From the NCBI RefSeq assembly GCF_024355225.1, contig NZ_VCNH01000008.1, forward strand, positions 2,046,001 to 2,110,000: a stretch of 64,000 bases of DNA, in the 5' to 3' direction. Below the pieces are notes generated by a model. The model saw nothing but the letters and a program-made list of their open reading frames with translations. It ran no database searches and was not told the origin of the DNA. Origin of the DNA: Roseovarius sp. M141. GTDB taxonomy: Bacteria > Pseudomonadota > Alphaproteobacteria > Rhodobacterales > Rhodobacteraceae. Position numbers and translations under genes: made by a program. Shown in pieces: positions 17,384-27,502 of the stretch (positions are counted from its first letter, which is position 1; each line of letters opens with the position of its first letter).

Positions 17384-19557
17384 TTTTTGCATTCCCGAAC
17401 GTAACTTTTGTCCTCGGCGCGCGCGCTGAAGCCACGCAGACCGACGGTGAGCGAAATATCGGTCGACGGCTCGAGGATAGTGGAAGAGGTGAAGCGGCGC
17501 GAGGCCGAAAGCGAGACCTCGACACATTCGTTTGTATAGGTCACGCCCACGCCGGCCCGGACGCTGTTATTGCTGGCGGCATTATACCGCCATGCGGCGT
17601 CGCCTGTCCAATGCCTGGACAGCCGGTAAGACCCGTCGATAGCCCATTCCGAGGTCGTGTTGGGCCTGTTTTCCTGCAGGTCGGGCGGTAGCCAGATATA
17701 GGTGGCGCCCAGATCGACGGCGGCGTTGCGCCAACTGGCGCGGGCTTCGGCCTTGGTTGTGTCGAACGCACCGTCGAAAAGGCCGCGCGCCGTGATGGAC
17801 AGCCCGTTTTGCGTGGCAATCTGCGCCGCAACCAGCACGTCGGACGTGGTCCCGCGCAGCCCTGACGAGCGCGAAAACGTCAGCCCGCCCGTCGCTTCGC
17901 GCTGGGCGCGGTCACGGGCAATCTGCCCTACGGTCAATGTGCTGCGCAGCCCGCTGGGTGTAAAACGTGACCAGCTGACGCCGTAGGCCGCGCTGGCGCC
18001 GCGTTCGCGCCGGTCAGCGGCGGCAAAGCGGGACAGGGACAAAAGGTTGCCCTCGTCGAATTCGGTGCGCGTGCTTTCGTCATTGGCGATGTTCGGGGTG
18101 TCGCCGCCGATCCACGCCAACTGCACCATCGGTTCAATCACATGGGTGGTGCCGGTTCCGGTGATCTTGGACAGCGGATAGCGCAGGGTAAGCGCCGCGT
18201 TCGGCGTGGCCTGGGTTATGCTGCTGCGCGACGTGGTGCCCGCCTCGTTCACGTGGATGAGATCGACCGCCAGTCCGGTCTGGGCCGTGGCCCGCAGCCC
18301 GCCAAACATCGTCCAGGTGCGTAGCCATTCGGCGGTGGTGGTGAGGCGCTTCACGTCCCGCCCGTCGGCGAAAAGATCGTAATCCGGCCCGTCGGTGTCC
18401 AGTGTAGACCAGCGATAATGGCCGTGCGCCTCGGCGGCGATACGTAGTTCGCCGCCGATTCGGGTGGGGAAGTACCGCTTTTCATAGTCGAAATTGGCGA
18501 CGCTTGTTGGCAGTGTCGCGCTGTTCTCGCCCATGCGCAGGGTGTGGAAATAGGTCAGCGCGGCGCGGCGCCATTCATCCCGGCGGATCCTCTCGACCGA
18601 GATCTCGCTATCCAGCCGATCCTCGTCGGAATAGTTGTAATCGACGAGGTAGGTGTCATCCGTGACCGCCTCGATGTTGAAGCGCAGCACATACTCCTGC
18701 GGCAGGGCAAAGACGCCGCGCCCAAACAGGTAGGCACGGTCGTCGGATACCAGGTCGTCGTTGCTGAATGCGCCCTCGAACTCGATCCCGCCATCGGCAA
18801 ATGCCTGACGATAGCGGAATTCCAGCGTGCGCGTCTGGGTGGAGTAATAAGGGGTCAGCGTCAGATCCTTGTCGTCGCCGATGGTGATGAAGTAGGGCAC
18901 CTTCGCGCCAAACCCCAGCAGCGAGGAATTATAGAGCGACGGGGTCAGGAACCCGGTCGTGCGCGTCACGGTGGGGTCGGGCAGGCGCAGGCGCGGAAAA
19001 TAGGCGATGGGCAGGGTGCCTATACGAAACTGCGCGCCGTCCAGATACAGCTGCCGTGTTTCGGCGTCGTGGATCACGCGGCGCGCACGGATCTGCCACA
19101 GCGGTGTGCCGCCCTCGGCGCAGATCTGGCACGAGGTGACGGCGGCCTTGTAGAGCTGCGAATATCGCCCGTCCTTGCGGTTGATCTGCGTCGCGGCCAG
19201 TTGCAGCTGATCGTCCATTACAATGCGTGCGCCGGTCAGGATGCCGTTTTTCAGATCGCGGTCCAGCTGTCCCGCGTCGGCCAGAACGGTCGTATAATTC
19301 CCATCGAACAGCGTGATCGGCCCATCAATCGTCAGCTTGCCTGCGGATTTGTCATAAGTGATGCGCCGCGCCTTCAGCCGCTGGCCGTCATAGACCGCCT
19401 CGACATTGCCGGTGGCGACCAACGTGTCGCTGCCTTCCAGCAGAACCTCATCGGCAATAAGCAGCGCCGCGCGGGTCGGCGCAGCGCCGCCCTGCGCCTG
19501 CGCCAGGCCGGGCAGGATCGCAAGCAGGAGGGTGAGAGTGCGCAACAGGCGGATCAT
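17380..19557 (-). CDS. lptD: LPS-assembly outer-membrane protein LptD
   Basis: 725 residues. Signal peptide (LLRTLTLLLAILPGLAQAQG), an N-terminal OstA/LptA-like jellyroll (VEAVYDGQRLKARRITYD), then a long beta-barrel with frequent aromatic turns, ending in SYVRECKK. It inserts lipopolysaccharide into the outer leaflet. The start at 19557 overlaps the lptG stop (ATGA). The cysteine pair in CQICAEGG near residue 130 and the Cys near the C-terminus could support disulfide bonding, as DsbB nearby would require, but the pairing is not proven. Confidence 0.94.
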   Translation of the reverse strand: MIRLLRTLTLLLAILPGLAQAQGGAAPTRAALLIADEVLLEGSDTLVATGNVEAVYDGQRLKARRITYDKSAGKLTIDGPITLFDGNYTTVLADAGQLDRDLKNGILTGARIVMDDQLQLAATQINRKDGRYSQLYKAAVTSCQICAEGGTPLWQIRARRVIHDAETRQLYLDGAQFRIGTLPIAYFPRLRLPDPTVTRTTGFLTPSLYNSSLLGFGAKVPYFITIGDDKDLTLTPYYSTQTRTLEFRYRQAFADGGIEFEGAFSNDDLVSDDRAYLFGRGVFALPQEYVLRFNIEAVTDDTYLVDYNYSDEDRLDSEISVERIRRDEWRRAALTYFHTLRMGENSATLPTSVANFDYEKRYFPTRIGGELRIAAEAHGHYRWSTLDTDGPDYDLFADGRDVKRLTTTAEWLRTWTMFGGLRATAQTGLAVDLIHVNEAGTTSRSSITQATPNAALTLRYPLSKITGTGTTHVIEPMVQLAWIGGDTPNIANDESTRTEFDEGNLLSLSRFAAADRRERGASAAYGVSWSRFTPSGLRSTLTVGQIARDRAQREATGGLTFSRSSGLRGTTSDVLVAAQIATQNGLSITARGLFDGAFDTTKAEARASWRNAAVDLGATYIWLPPDLQENRPNTTSEWAIDGSYRLSRHWTGDAAWRYNAASNNSVRAGVGVTYTNECVEVSLSASRRFTSSTILEPSTDISLTVGLRGFSARAEDKSYVRECKK

Positions 19558-20645
19558 CCGTCCTCCATATGCAGCAAGATGCCAAAAGCAAGCATCAATG
19601 ACGCAGCCGGCGGCGCCCAAGCGGCCAGAATGACGGGAATTTGCCCGTTTTCGCCCAATACCTGCGCGAAATTACGGATATAATGCAGCGAAAACCCCAA
19701 CATGATCGCGATAAGGACCGAAACGCCCGTATTGGTCGTGCGGGTGTGGCGCATGGTAAAGGCACCGGCCACCAACACCAGCGCCATCAGGAAGATCGGA
19801 CGCGCCAGTTCCATCTGGAACCACACCGCATAGCGGCGGGCCGAGAATCCGGCCTGCTCCAATTGGGCGATAAACGCGGGCAGATCCCATATGGCAATAT
19901 ATTCCGGCTTGCCAAAGCTGTCGACGATGCCTTCGCGGGTCAGGGCCGAGGGCACCGTCATCCGGTCCATGCGCTGGGCGCTCGCCTCGGGGTTGGTGCC
20001 GTCGGACAGATCCCACAGCTTGACGTCCTCCAGCACCCATTCTCCGATGCCAAGCGTTGCGCGCCGCGCCGCGATGCGGCGCAGCGGATCGCCCTCGGGG
20101 GAAAAGGCGATGAAGGTGGTGCCTTGCAGCGTGCTGACGTCCGCGCTGGCCGATGTGGCATGGATCACCGTCTGGCCCAGCGCGCTGCCCTGACGCAGCC
20201 AAAGCCCCTCGGATGACAGTGCCATGATGCTGGTGTCGCCGTTTCGGTAGTTGGCGATCAGGTTATGATATTGCTTGGAGGATGCGGCGACCACCGGATT
20301 GATGACGGTGATCGACACCAGTCCGATCAGCGTCGCCATGGTCAGCGGCGCCAACATTCCGCGAAACCCCGACAGGCCGGAGGCGCGCACCACCACCATT
20401 TCGGACGACCGCGCCAGACGCATGAACAGCGCGACCGACGCGAGGATCATCACCAGCGGCAGGATCTCGTAATTGGCATGAGGCAGGTTGAGCAGCACGA
20501 TTTCGGCCACCTCCCACAATTGCAGCTCGGGAAAGTCCTGCAATTCATCGACCATGTCGATGAGGCCGAGGATGACCATGAAAATGCCGGTGATGCCCAG
20601 ATAGGTCCACAGGAATTTGCGCGCGAAATAGTAGTGTAGCGTCAC
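19554..20645 (-). CDS. lptG: LPS export ABC transporter permease LptG
   Basis: 363 residues with six predicted membrane helices and a large periplasmic domain between helices 3 and 4. The N-terminus (YYFARKFLWTYLGITGIFMV) and the cytoplasmic helix MRLARSSEMVVVRASGLS are family hallmarks. With LptF and the ATPase LptB (not in the window) it extracts LPS from the inner membrane. It starts with GTG overlapping the lptF stop, and its own stop overlaps the lptD start, giving tight coupling across the three genes. Confidence 0.94.
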   Translation of the reverse strand: MTLHYYFARKFLWTYLGITGIFMVILGLIDMVDELQDFPELQLWEVAEIVLLNLPHANYEILPLVMILASVALFMRLARSSEMVVVRASGLSGFRGMLAPLTMATLIGLVSITVINPVVAASSKQYHNLIANYRNGDTSIMALSSEGLWLRQGSALGQTVIHATSASADVSTLQGTTFIAFSPEGDPLRRIAARRATLGIGEWVLEDVKLWDLSDGTNPEASAQRMDRMTVPSALTREGIVDSFGKPEYIAIWDLPAFIAQLEQAGFSARRYAVWFQMELARPIFLMALVLVAGAFTMRHTRTTNTGVSVLIAIMLGFSLHYIRNFAQVLGENGQIPVILAAWAPPAASLMLAFGILLHMEDG

Positions 20646-21781
20646 GATGCCACCCCCGCCCTGTCACGTCTGCGCAGCCGCCGCAAAAGGCCGGGATTGG
20701 CCGCCGAATGAAGCAACAAACCCGACAGGATCAACCCGACCGCGCTGGGCAAGTACAAAAGCGGCCACATTGTCGGCGTGGCCAGAACCGGTCCCGCAAC
20801 GGCGCCCTCGATCAGCTTGACCCCGATCAGCAGCAGGAACGCGGTAACGATCTGCCGCCAGACGCCAAAGCGGCTAAAACCGCCCTGTAGCAATGTGGCA
20901 AACCCGACCAGTGCCGCAACGACACACAGGATCGGCTGTGCGAACCGGCTGTGCAGTGCGGTGATGGCCACGCCCAGCGTGACATTCGTGCGCTCGGCGA
21001 CGGCCGCCGGATCGCGGATCAGATCCAGCGTCGAGGCAAAGGCGATCCGGTCGAGGTTCAGCGCATTCTGCGCCACAAGCCGACTGATATCATAGGAAAA
21101 ATCGTCAAAATGGGTGGTGAATAGGCGCTGCCCGTCCGGCGCCACATTTTGGGCCAGCCCGTTGACCATAACCAGTTTGGTGCCACCGCCTTCTTGCACC
21201 AAATAGGCGCGCGACGATGTATAGGTCGTCGGCGCGCCTGCGCGGCGCCGATCCGACAGGAACACGTTGCGCAGCTCGCCCTCGGGTGTGATTTCGCGGA
21301 TGTAGAAGGTAACGCCGGAGGCCGGGTGCAGGAATTCGCCCTCGGTCAGCAGCTTGGCCGTGATATTGCCCGTTACCTCGGCGCGGCGCTGCTCCAGCTG
21401 TTTCAGGCTAAGCGGGATCAGCAGGTGGAACAGCAGCATCATCATCATCGCCACGATCAGCCCGTAATACAGCACAGGCCTTGCCAGTCGCCAAGGCGAA
21501 AACCCGGTGGCCTGCATCACCGTCAGTTCGCTTTCGGTGCTGAGGCGATTGGTGACATAGACCGACCCCGCGAATGCCGCGATCGGCAGCACCACGCCGA
21601 TGACACCCGGCAGGGTAAGGGCGGTGAATTCGATGAAAACCCAGGCCGATTGGCCGTCGCTGATCAGGCGGTCGAACATGCGCACCGCCTTGTTGATCCA
21701 GAAGATCGACACCAGCACCAGCGCGAAAAATCCGAACAGAACCATGAATTGCGACAGCATATATCTGTCGAATCTGGCCAC
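20642..21781 (-). CDS. lptF: LPS export ABC transporter permease LptF
   Basis: 379 residues from a GTG start at 21781, chosen because CAGGGGG lies just upstream and the family N-terminus (FDRYMLSQFMVLFGFFALVL) follows directly; the longer open frame adds residues without similarity. Six membrane helices and the coupling segment RLSTESELTVMQATGFSPW are visible. Partner of LptG in the LptB2FG complex. First gene of the minus-strand lptF-lptG-lptD-surA-pdxA-rsmA unit, in which almost every junction is an overlap of a few bases. Confidence 0.92.
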   Translation of the reverse strand: MARFDRYMLSQFMVLFGFFALVLVSIFWINKAVRMFDRLISDGQSAWVFIEFTALTLPGVIGVVLPIAAFAGSVYVTNRLSTESELTVMQATGFSPWRLARPVLYYGLIVAMMMMLLFHLLIPLSLKQLEQRRAEVTGNITAKLLTEGEFLHPASGVTFYIREITPEGELRNVFLSDRRRAGAPTTYTSSRAYLVQEGGGTKLVMVNGLAQNVAPDGQRLFTTHFDDFSYDISRLVAQNALNLDRIAFASTLDLIRDPAAVAERTNVTLGVAITALHSRFAQPILCVVAALVGFATLLQGGFSRFGVWRQIVTAFLLLIGVKLIEGAVAGPVLATPTMWPLLYLPSAVGLILSGLLLHSAANPGLLRRLRRRDRAGVAS

Positions 21782-21951
21782 TCTATTCCCCCTGACACGC
21801 AATATCTGGTGGCAAACTAAACCAAATGCGCGACCAGTAAAACTGCTAATCGGGGCGGCCGGCGCCAAGGCGCCATTGCGCTCGGGGCCAAAATGCGCAG
21901 AGTCCGGGCAGAATATGACAAGCCATTGCAGGACCGCACAGGAGCCGCCCC

Positions 21952-23424
21952 ATGACCACGCCCGCCAAAACCACCATCATCGATACAGATCTGGACCGTA
22001 TCGCCGAGGCCCCGGGCCGCATCGTCGTGCTGATCGCCAAGGACGGCAAGCTGAACGCAGGCGCGAAGCGCGTGAACAAGCTGACCCGCGGCGCGCTGGC
22101 GCGCATGGTTGACGGCGGCGCGCTGGACGAAATGAAATCAGGCGACGTGAAATCGCTGGCTTGGCCTGCCGGGCTGAAGGCTGAGGCGGTCGATGTGCTG
22201 TGCATCGCGTCGCGCGCCAGCGCCATTGAGGCGCGCAAGGCCGGCGCGGCGCTGGGCAAGCTGCTGGGAAAAAAGGGCATGATTGTTCTGGCCGCGTCGC
22301 AGGCCAGCCCTGTCGAGCTGATGCAGGGCATCGCGCTGCGCGCCTACGAGTTCACTGCCCGCAAGACCGGCGATCAGAAAACGCTGGGCGACGTGACGAT
22401 GATGGTGAAGGACGCGAGTGACGTCGAGCCGCTGGCAGATGCCGCGCGCGCCATTGTTGAGGGGACTTTTTTCACCCGCGATCTGGTCAACGAACCCGCC
22501 AACCACCTGACCACCACTGAGTTTGCCAACCGGATCAAGGATATGGAAGGCCTCGGTCTAAAAGTCACAATTCTGGAAGAGGACAAGTTGGAAGCGTTGG
22601 GCATGGGCTGCCTGCTCAGCGTGGGGCAGGGCAGCGCCAGCCCCACGAAGGTGGCTGTGATGGAATGGATGGGCGGCAAGGACGGCGATGCGCCGCTGGC
22701 GCTGGTCGGTAAGGGGGTCGTGTTCGACACCGGTGGGATCAGCTTGAAGCCTGCTTCCGGGATGGAAGATATGACCATGGACATGGGCGGCGCCGGTGTT
22801 GTCGCCGGTGTCATGCGCACGCTGGCGCTGCGCCGGGCCAAGGCGAATGTCGTCGGCCTTGTCGGCCTGGTCGAGAACATGCCGTCGGACCGCGCGACGC
22901 GCCCCGGCGACGTGGTCACGTCGATGAAGGGCGACACAGTCGAGGTGATCAACACCGACGCCGAAGGGCGGCTCGTTCTGGCGGATGTGATGTGGTACGC
23001 GCAGGAGACGTATAAACCGTGCGCGATGATCGATCTGGCGACGCTGACCGGCGCCATCATCGTGGGGCTGGGCCATGAGAATGCCGGCGTTTTCTCCAAC
23101 GATGACGACCTCTGCGGTGCATTCCTGAAAGCCGCCGAGGCCGAGGGCGAAGGCGCATGGCGCATGCCGATGGGACAGGCCTATGACGACGAGCTGAAAA
23201 GCCAGATCGCGGACATGAAGAATGTCGGCGGCCGTCCTGCGGGCAGCATCACGGCGGCGCAGTTCCTCAAGCGGTTCGTGCAGGAGGGCATACCGTGGAT
23301 ACATCTGGATATCGCCGGGGTCGCCTCGGTCAAATCTGACACGGCCTATGCTCCCAAGGGCGCGACGGGCTGGGGTGTCATGGCGCTGAACCGGCTGGTC
23401 GCGGACATGGCCGAGGGGGACTGA
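21952..23424 (+). CDS. pepA: Leucyl aminopeptidase
   Basis: 490 residues, M17 family. Cytosolic two-metal aminopeptidase removing N-terminal residues from peptides. The active-site region is intact: GKGVVFDTGGISLKPASGM, the metal-ligand Asp in MTMDMGGAG and the family signature NTDAEGRLVLAD. An N-terminal macro-like domain of about 180 residues precedes it. Stop and start with the next gene share one base (TGATG), so pepA and holC are coupled, as in many proteobacteria. Confidence 0.96.
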   Translation: MTTPAKTTIIDTDLDRIAEAPGRIVVLIAKDGKLNAGAKRVNKLTRGALARMVDGGALDEMKSGDVKSLAWPAGLKAEAVDVLCIASRASAIEARKAGAALGKLLGKKGMIVLAASQASPVELMQGIALRAYEFTARKTGDQKTLGDVTMMVKDASDVEPLADAARAIVEGTFFTRDLVNEPANHLTTTEFANRIKDMEGLGLKVTILEEDKLEALGMGCLLSVGQGSASPTKVAVMEWMGGKDGDAPLALVGKGVVFDTGGISLKPASGMEDMTMDMGGAGVVAGVMRTLALRRAKANVVGLVGLVENMPSDRATRPGDVVTSMKGDTVEVINTDAEGRLVLADVMWYAQETYKPCAMIDLATLTGAIIVGLGHENAGVFSNDDDLCGAFLKAAEAEGEGAWRMPMGQAYDDELKSQIADMKNVGGRPAGSITAAQFLKRFVQEGIPWIHLDIAGVASVKSDTAYAPKGATGWGVMALNRLVADMAEGD

Positions 23425-23900
23425 TGGGCGTTGCCTATTTCTATCACCTGACCCGCGCGCCGCTGGAGGCGACCTTGCCCATGTTGCTGGAAAAGGCGCG
23501 CGGCGCGGGCTGGCGCGTCGCCGTCCGGGGCCGCGAGGCCGCGCATCTGGACACGCTGGACGAGGCGCTGTGGCTGGCAGGAGGCGATGACGGATTTCTG
23601 CCACATGGCCGCGCGGGGCAGCCGCATGAGGCCGACCAGCCGATTCTGCTAACCACGCTTGCAGACATGCCCAACGGCGCGACCTGCCTGATGGCAGTGG
23701 ATGGCGCGGACGTCGCGCCGGATGAGGTGACGCGCCTTGACCGGGTATGCGTGCTGTTTGACGGTAACAACGACGCCGCCGTCGCCCATGCGCGCGTCCA
23801 GTGGGAGGCGCTGACCGATGCGGGCTGCGCCGCGCAATACTGGTCCGAGGCGTCGGGCAGATGGGAGAAGAAGGCCGAGAAACAGCCTGCTTCCCCCTGA
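23424..23900 (+). CDS. holC: DNA polymerase III chi subunit
   Basis: 158 residues. The N-terminus (AYFYHLTRAPLEATLPMLLE) and the middle WLAGGDDGFLPHGRAG are typical of chi, which links the clamp loader to single-strand-binding protein during replication. The position directly after pepA is the conserved one. The C-terminal tail is lysine- and glutamate-rich (GRWEKKAEKQPAS). No stand-alone promoter is visible. Confidence 0.92.
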   Translation: MGVAYFYHLTRAPLEATLPMLLEKARGAGWRVAVRGREAAHLDTLDEALWLAGGDDGFLPHGRAGQPHEADQPILLTTLADMPNGATCLMAVDGADVAPDEVTRLDRVCVLFDGNNDAAVAHARVQWEALTDAGCAAQYWSEASGRWEKKAEKQPASP

Positions 23901-23979
23901 TGGGCCCATGGGCGGCCGCGAATTAGGGGGCATCCTTCGGCGCCAGATTACCGCCGGGATCGCAAAACGCAGACGCGCC

Positions 23980-24561
23980 CTACCGCTCCAGCACCAGCGT
24001 GCCATTGGATATCTGCATGTTTGAGAAGCGTTGCAGATAGCGCATGCCCAGCAGAGATTCCTCCAGATCGCCATCGTTCACCACGGCGCGCAGGTCTTGG
24101 TCGGTGACGCCGCCGACAACGAAACTGTCCAGCCTCACTGGCGCCGTGCGCACCATACCGTTTGCAGTGTTGGCCTGCCCGGTAAAGGCCAGCCCGTCCG
24201 GATGCAGCCCCACGCGGATTGCGTCGGCGCGGCTGAGAACGATGTCGCTGGCGCCGGTGTCCACGACAAAGCGCACTGGCGCGCCGTTCACCTGTGCATC
24301 AAGGTAGTAGTGACTGTCGGGCGCGCGGGGTAATTCGATCCGTGTGCCATCCCGGCTGACCGATTGCGTGGGCGCAACGGTGTTGCGGATATCATCCCAA
24401 AGGCCGATCGCGGCGATGACCCCGATGAAAATCAGGCCCCAGACCGCCGCTTGCTGCAGGTTCTTGCCCATCGAGTGGCGGTTGGCGGCAAAGAACCACA
24501 TCATCACCGCGCAGCCCAGCACGATAAGGTAGACAAGGTTTGCTGAATCGAAATCGGTCAC
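23980..24561 (-). CDS. Retropepsin-like clan AA aspartic protease, membrane-anchored
   Basis: 193 residues from a GTG start preceded by GGGAG. Two hydrophobic segments lie in the N-terminal 60 residues, followed by a periplasmic domain with the single aspartic protease motif FVVDTGASDIVLSRADA and a second hydrophobic loop near LLGMRYLQRF. One DTGA motif per chain implies dimerisation. Proteins of this type are widespread in alphaproteobacteria, and some cut a membrane protein substrate; no substrate can be proposed here. Confidence 0.82.
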   Translation of the reverse strand: MTDFDSANLVYLIVLGCAVMMWFFAANRHSMGKNLQQAAVWGLIFIGVIAAIGLWDDIRNTVAPTQSVSRDGTRIELPRAPDSHYYLDAQVNGAPVRFVVDTGASDIVLSRADAIRVGLHPDGLAFTGQANTANGMVRTAPVRLDSFVVGGVTDQDLRAVVNDGDLEESLLGMRYLQRFSNMQISNGTLVLER

Positions 24562-24642
24562 GTGGTCTCCCTTTGCCCGACCTAGATAGGGGCGCGCGCC
24601 GCGCAGTGCCAGATCATGCCGTGCGGGAATATGCAGCCCGGA

Positions 24643-25260
24643 TCAGCCCGCCAGACCAAAGCCGCGCAGACCGTCCAGCACGAACTGCACCGCCAAGGCC
24701 GCCAGCAGCATGCCCAGAACGCGGGTGACGACGCTGATGCCGGTCTTGCCCAAAGCGCGCTCCAATAGACCGGCGCTGAGGAATGACACGAAGACAAGGC
24801 ACATCACGAACAGCATCGTGCCCAGCACCCATGCAAGGCCGGTCAGCCCTTCGTTTTCGCCGGTCAGCAGAATCACCGTGGCGATGGCGCCCGGTCCGGC
24901 AATCAGCGGAATGCCCAAGGGAAAGATCGAGGGATCCTCGTGATCGTCGTGTTCTACCTGATCCTCGCGGCGCTTGGTGCGCCGCTCGAACAGCATGTCC
25001 AGCGCGGTCAGGAATAAAAGGATGCCGCCGGCGATACGGAAGGCAGGCATCGAGATGCCGATAAAGCCCAGCACCGCCTCGCCGAAGGCACCGAACACGA
25101 CCAGAAGCGCCGTACCCATCAGGCAGGACCGAATGGCAACCGAGCGGCGCATTGCCGCGCTCATCCCACGCGTCAGCGCCAGAAACAGCGGCGCCAATGC
25201 AAACGGGTCAAGCACGATCAAAAGCGTGACGAACGTGGTGATGAGGGCGCTGCTGTCCAT
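24643..25260 (-). CDS. MarC-family integral membrane protein
   Basis: 205 residues, six hydrophobic segments. The family features FVTLLIVLDPFALAPLFLAL at the start and PLGIPLIAGPGAIATVILLT in the fourth segment are present. A charged loop (ERRTKRREDQVEHDDHEDPS) separates helices 3 and 4. MarC was once linked to multiple antibiotic resistance, but that link has been withdrawn and the function remains unknown. Confidence 0.88.
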   Translation of the reverse strand: MDSSALITTFVTLLIVLDPFALAPLFLALTRGMSAAMRRSVAIRSCLMGTALLVVFGAFGEAVLGFIGISMPAFRIAGGILLFLTALDMLFERRTKRREDQVEHDDHEDPSIFPLGIPLIAGPGAIATVILLTGENEGLTGLAWVLGTMLFVMCLVFVSFLSAGLLERALGKTGISVVTRVLGMLLAALAVQFVLDGLRGFGLAG

Positions 25261-25306
25261 GTCTATCCTTGGCGCGCCGGGGCGTGCTGTGTCAATCGTT
25301 GCGGGC

Positions 25307-27151
25307 CTAGGCCTCGGCGCGCTCCAGCTTTTCCAAGGCGCGCATCCACAGCGTTTCGGCGCGGGCCTGCGCGTCCATCACTTCGGAATACTTCTTTTGC
25401 CAGACGGTCGCCTCGTCCTTGTTGTCGTCGTCATACATGGCGGGGTCGGCTAGTTTCTTGGCCAGCTTGTCCGCCATTGTATTCAGCTTTTCAACGCGTT
25501 CTTCGCATTTCCTCACGTCCTGCTTGATGGCCGTGATCGCATCGCGCGACGGGCGTTTCGGCTTTTGCTCCTTGGCCTTGGGTGCGGGCTTGTCGCCCGT
25601 CAGAAGCATGGTGCGGTAGCTTTCCAGATCGCCCTCATAGGTCGCGACACGACCGTCTTTGACCAGCCAAAGACGATCCGCCACGAGGCTGAGCAGGTGC
25701 ATATCGTGGCTGACGAGGATCACGGCGCCGGTATAAGCAGTCAGCGCCTCGACCAGCGCCTCGCGCGATTCGATGTCGAGATGGTTGGTCGGCTCGTCCA
25801 GGATCAGCATATGGGGCGCGTCGATGGTAGCCAGCATCAGCGACAGTCGCGCCTTTTGCCCGCCCGACAGCTTGCCCACCAGCGTTTCGGCCTGCTCGGA
25901 CCCGATGCCAAAACCGCCAAGGCGCGCGCGCAGGCGCGAGGGCGTCTCGCCGGGACGCAGACGGCGGATGTGGTCGATGGGCGTTTCGTCGACATGAAGC
26001 TCTTCGACCTGATGCTGGGCGAAGAAGCCGACGCGTAGCTTGGACGAGGTGGTCAACTTGCCGCCCATCGGATCAAGTTTGCCTGCCAACAGCTTGGAAA
26101 GGGTCGATTTACCTTCGCCGTTCTTGCCCAGAAGCGCGATCCGATCATCCTGATCGATGCGCAGGTCCAGACGTTGCAGGATCGCCTTGCCGTCATAGCC
26201 GACCGACCCGCCCTCCATATGGATAATCGGCGGCGACAGTTCCTCGGGCGAGGGGAAGGTAAAGCGTTTCAGCGCGGCCTCTTGCGGGGTCGTGATCGGC
26301 TTCATCTTGGCAATCATTTTCAGCCGCGATTGCGCCTGAACGGCCTTTGATGCCTTGGCGCGGAAGCGGTCGACAAAGCTTTGCAGGTGGGCGCGGCGGG
26401 CGTCCTGCTTCTTGGCCTCGGATTCGAGCGCTGCCAGACGCGCAGCGCGCGTTTCGGCGAAGGTATCGTAGGCGCCATTATACAGTGTCAGTTTCTTGTC
26501 TTCGAGGTGCAGGATCGACGTGACGGCGCGGTTCAGCAACCCACGATCATGGCTGACGATCAGCACGGTATGCGGGTAGCGGGCCAGATATGTCTCCAGC
26601 CACAGCGCGCCTTCGAGGTCCAGATAGTTTGTCGGCTCGTCCAGCAGCAGCAGATCGGGCTGCGCGAACAGCACGGCGGCCAGCGCCACACGCATCCGCC
26701 AGCCGCCCGAGAAGGCCGAGCATGGCTGCCGCTGCGCGTCATCGTCAAAGCCAAGGCCCTTGAGGATCGAGGCGGCGCGCGCCTCGGCGCCCCAGGCGTC
26801 GATGTCCGACAGGCGCGTCTGCACCTCGGCGATGCGGGTTGGGTCGGTCGCCGTCTCGGCCTCGGCCAGCAGATCGGCGCGCTCGGTGTCTGCGGCCAGC
26901 ACCGTGTCGATCAGCGACACCTCGTTGCCGGGCACCTCTTGGGACACGCCGCCGATGCGGGCGCGCTGAGGCAGGGTAATGGCGCCACCCTCCAGCGCCA
27001 GTTCGCCCCGGATCAGGCGGAACAGCGTGGTCTTGCCCGTGCCATTGCGGCCCACGATGCCCACCTTGTGGCCATCCGGAATACTTGCCGAAGCGTTTTC
27101 GATCAGCGGGCGACCCGCGACGGAATAGGATATGTCATCAATGCGTAGCAT
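25307..27151 (-). CDS. ABC-F family ATPase (YheS/Uup-like)
   Basis: 614 residues with two ABC domains in tandem and no membrane segments. Domain 1: GRNGTGKTTLFRLI, signature around FSGGWRMRVALA, DLLLLDEPTNYLDLE. Domain 2: GKNGEGKSTLSKLL, LSGGQKARLSLMLA, MLILDEPTNHLDIE. A charged linker (about 230-310) and a C-terminal coiled-coil rich in Lys and Glu (from about 530) follow. ABC-F proteins act on ribosomes rather than as transporters. The start at 27151 matches the family N-terminus (MLRIDDISYSVAGRPLI). Confidence 0.93.
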   Translation of the reverse strand: MLRIDDISYSVAGRPLIENASASIPDGHKVGIVGRNGTGKTTLFRLIRGELALEGGAITLPQRARIGGVSQEVPGNEVSLIDTVLAADTERADLLAEAETATDPTRIAEVQTRLSDIDAWGAEARAASILKGLGFDDDAQRQPCSAFSGGWRMRVALAAVLFAQPDLLLLDEPTNYLDLEGALWLETYLARYPHTVLIVSHDRGLLNRAVTSILHLEDKKLTLYNGAYDTFAETRAARLAALESEAKKQDARRAHLQSFVDRFRAKASKAVQAQSRLKMIAKMKPITTPQEAALKRFTFPSPEELSPPIIHMEGGSVGYDGKAILQRLDLRIDQDDRIALLGKNGEGKSTLSKLLAGKLDPMGGKLTTSSKLRVGFFAQHQVEELHVDETPIDHIRRLRPGETPSRLRARLGGFGIGSEQAETLVGKLSGGQKARLSLMLATIDAPHMLILDEPTNHLDIESREALVEALTAYTGAVILVSHDMHLLSLVADRLWLVKDGRVATYEGDLESYRTMLLTGDKPAPKAKEQKPKRPSRDAITAIKQDVRKCEERVEKLNTMADKLAKKLADPAMYDDDNKDEATVWQKKYSEVMDAQARAETLWMRALEKLERAEA

Positions 27152-27196
27152 GGGCGGAGCGATGCCCCGGCGCTCCGCCCTTGTCAACTGCCGGTC

Positions 27197-27478
27197 TTAT
27201 TGAAGCAGGGCCGCCAATCCGTCCGCCGTGTAGGATTTGAACCCGACAAACAGGTTTTCGCCGTCATTACTGAAGGCAAAGACGTGGATGTCGTCATGCC
27301 GCAGGGTTGCCCGGCAGAACACATTTTTCTGCGCCAGGGCGTCAGGGCAACTGTCCAGATCCAGATGCGGCACGGCCGCTTCGAACTGCTCGTAGGTCAG
27401 CGGGGCTGCCGTACCGGCCCAGGAGGGGGATACGGCAAGGATCAGCGCGCCAATGGCACAGATGGTTTTCAGAAACAT
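27197..27478 (-). CDS. Small exported protein of unknown function
   Basis: 93 residues, not recognised. A signal peptide (FLKTICAIGALILAVSPSWA) is followed by a roughly 70-residue mature part with two cysteines (LDSCPDALAQ and NVFCRATLRH) that could form a disulfide. The start at 27478 is preferred because AAGGA lies about 15 bp upstream and the signal peptide then begins the protein. A large inverted repeat lies 25 bp upstream (27503-27538), implying specific regulation. It shares an upstream region with divergent ndk. Confidence 0.7.
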   Translation of the reverse strand: MFLKTICAIGALILAVSPSWAGTAAPLTYEQFEAAVPHLDLDSCPDALAQKNVFCRATLRHDDIHVFAFSNDGENLFVGFKSYTADGLAALLQ

Positions 27479-27502
27479 CGCGATAGCGTCCTTGATTAAG
27501 TT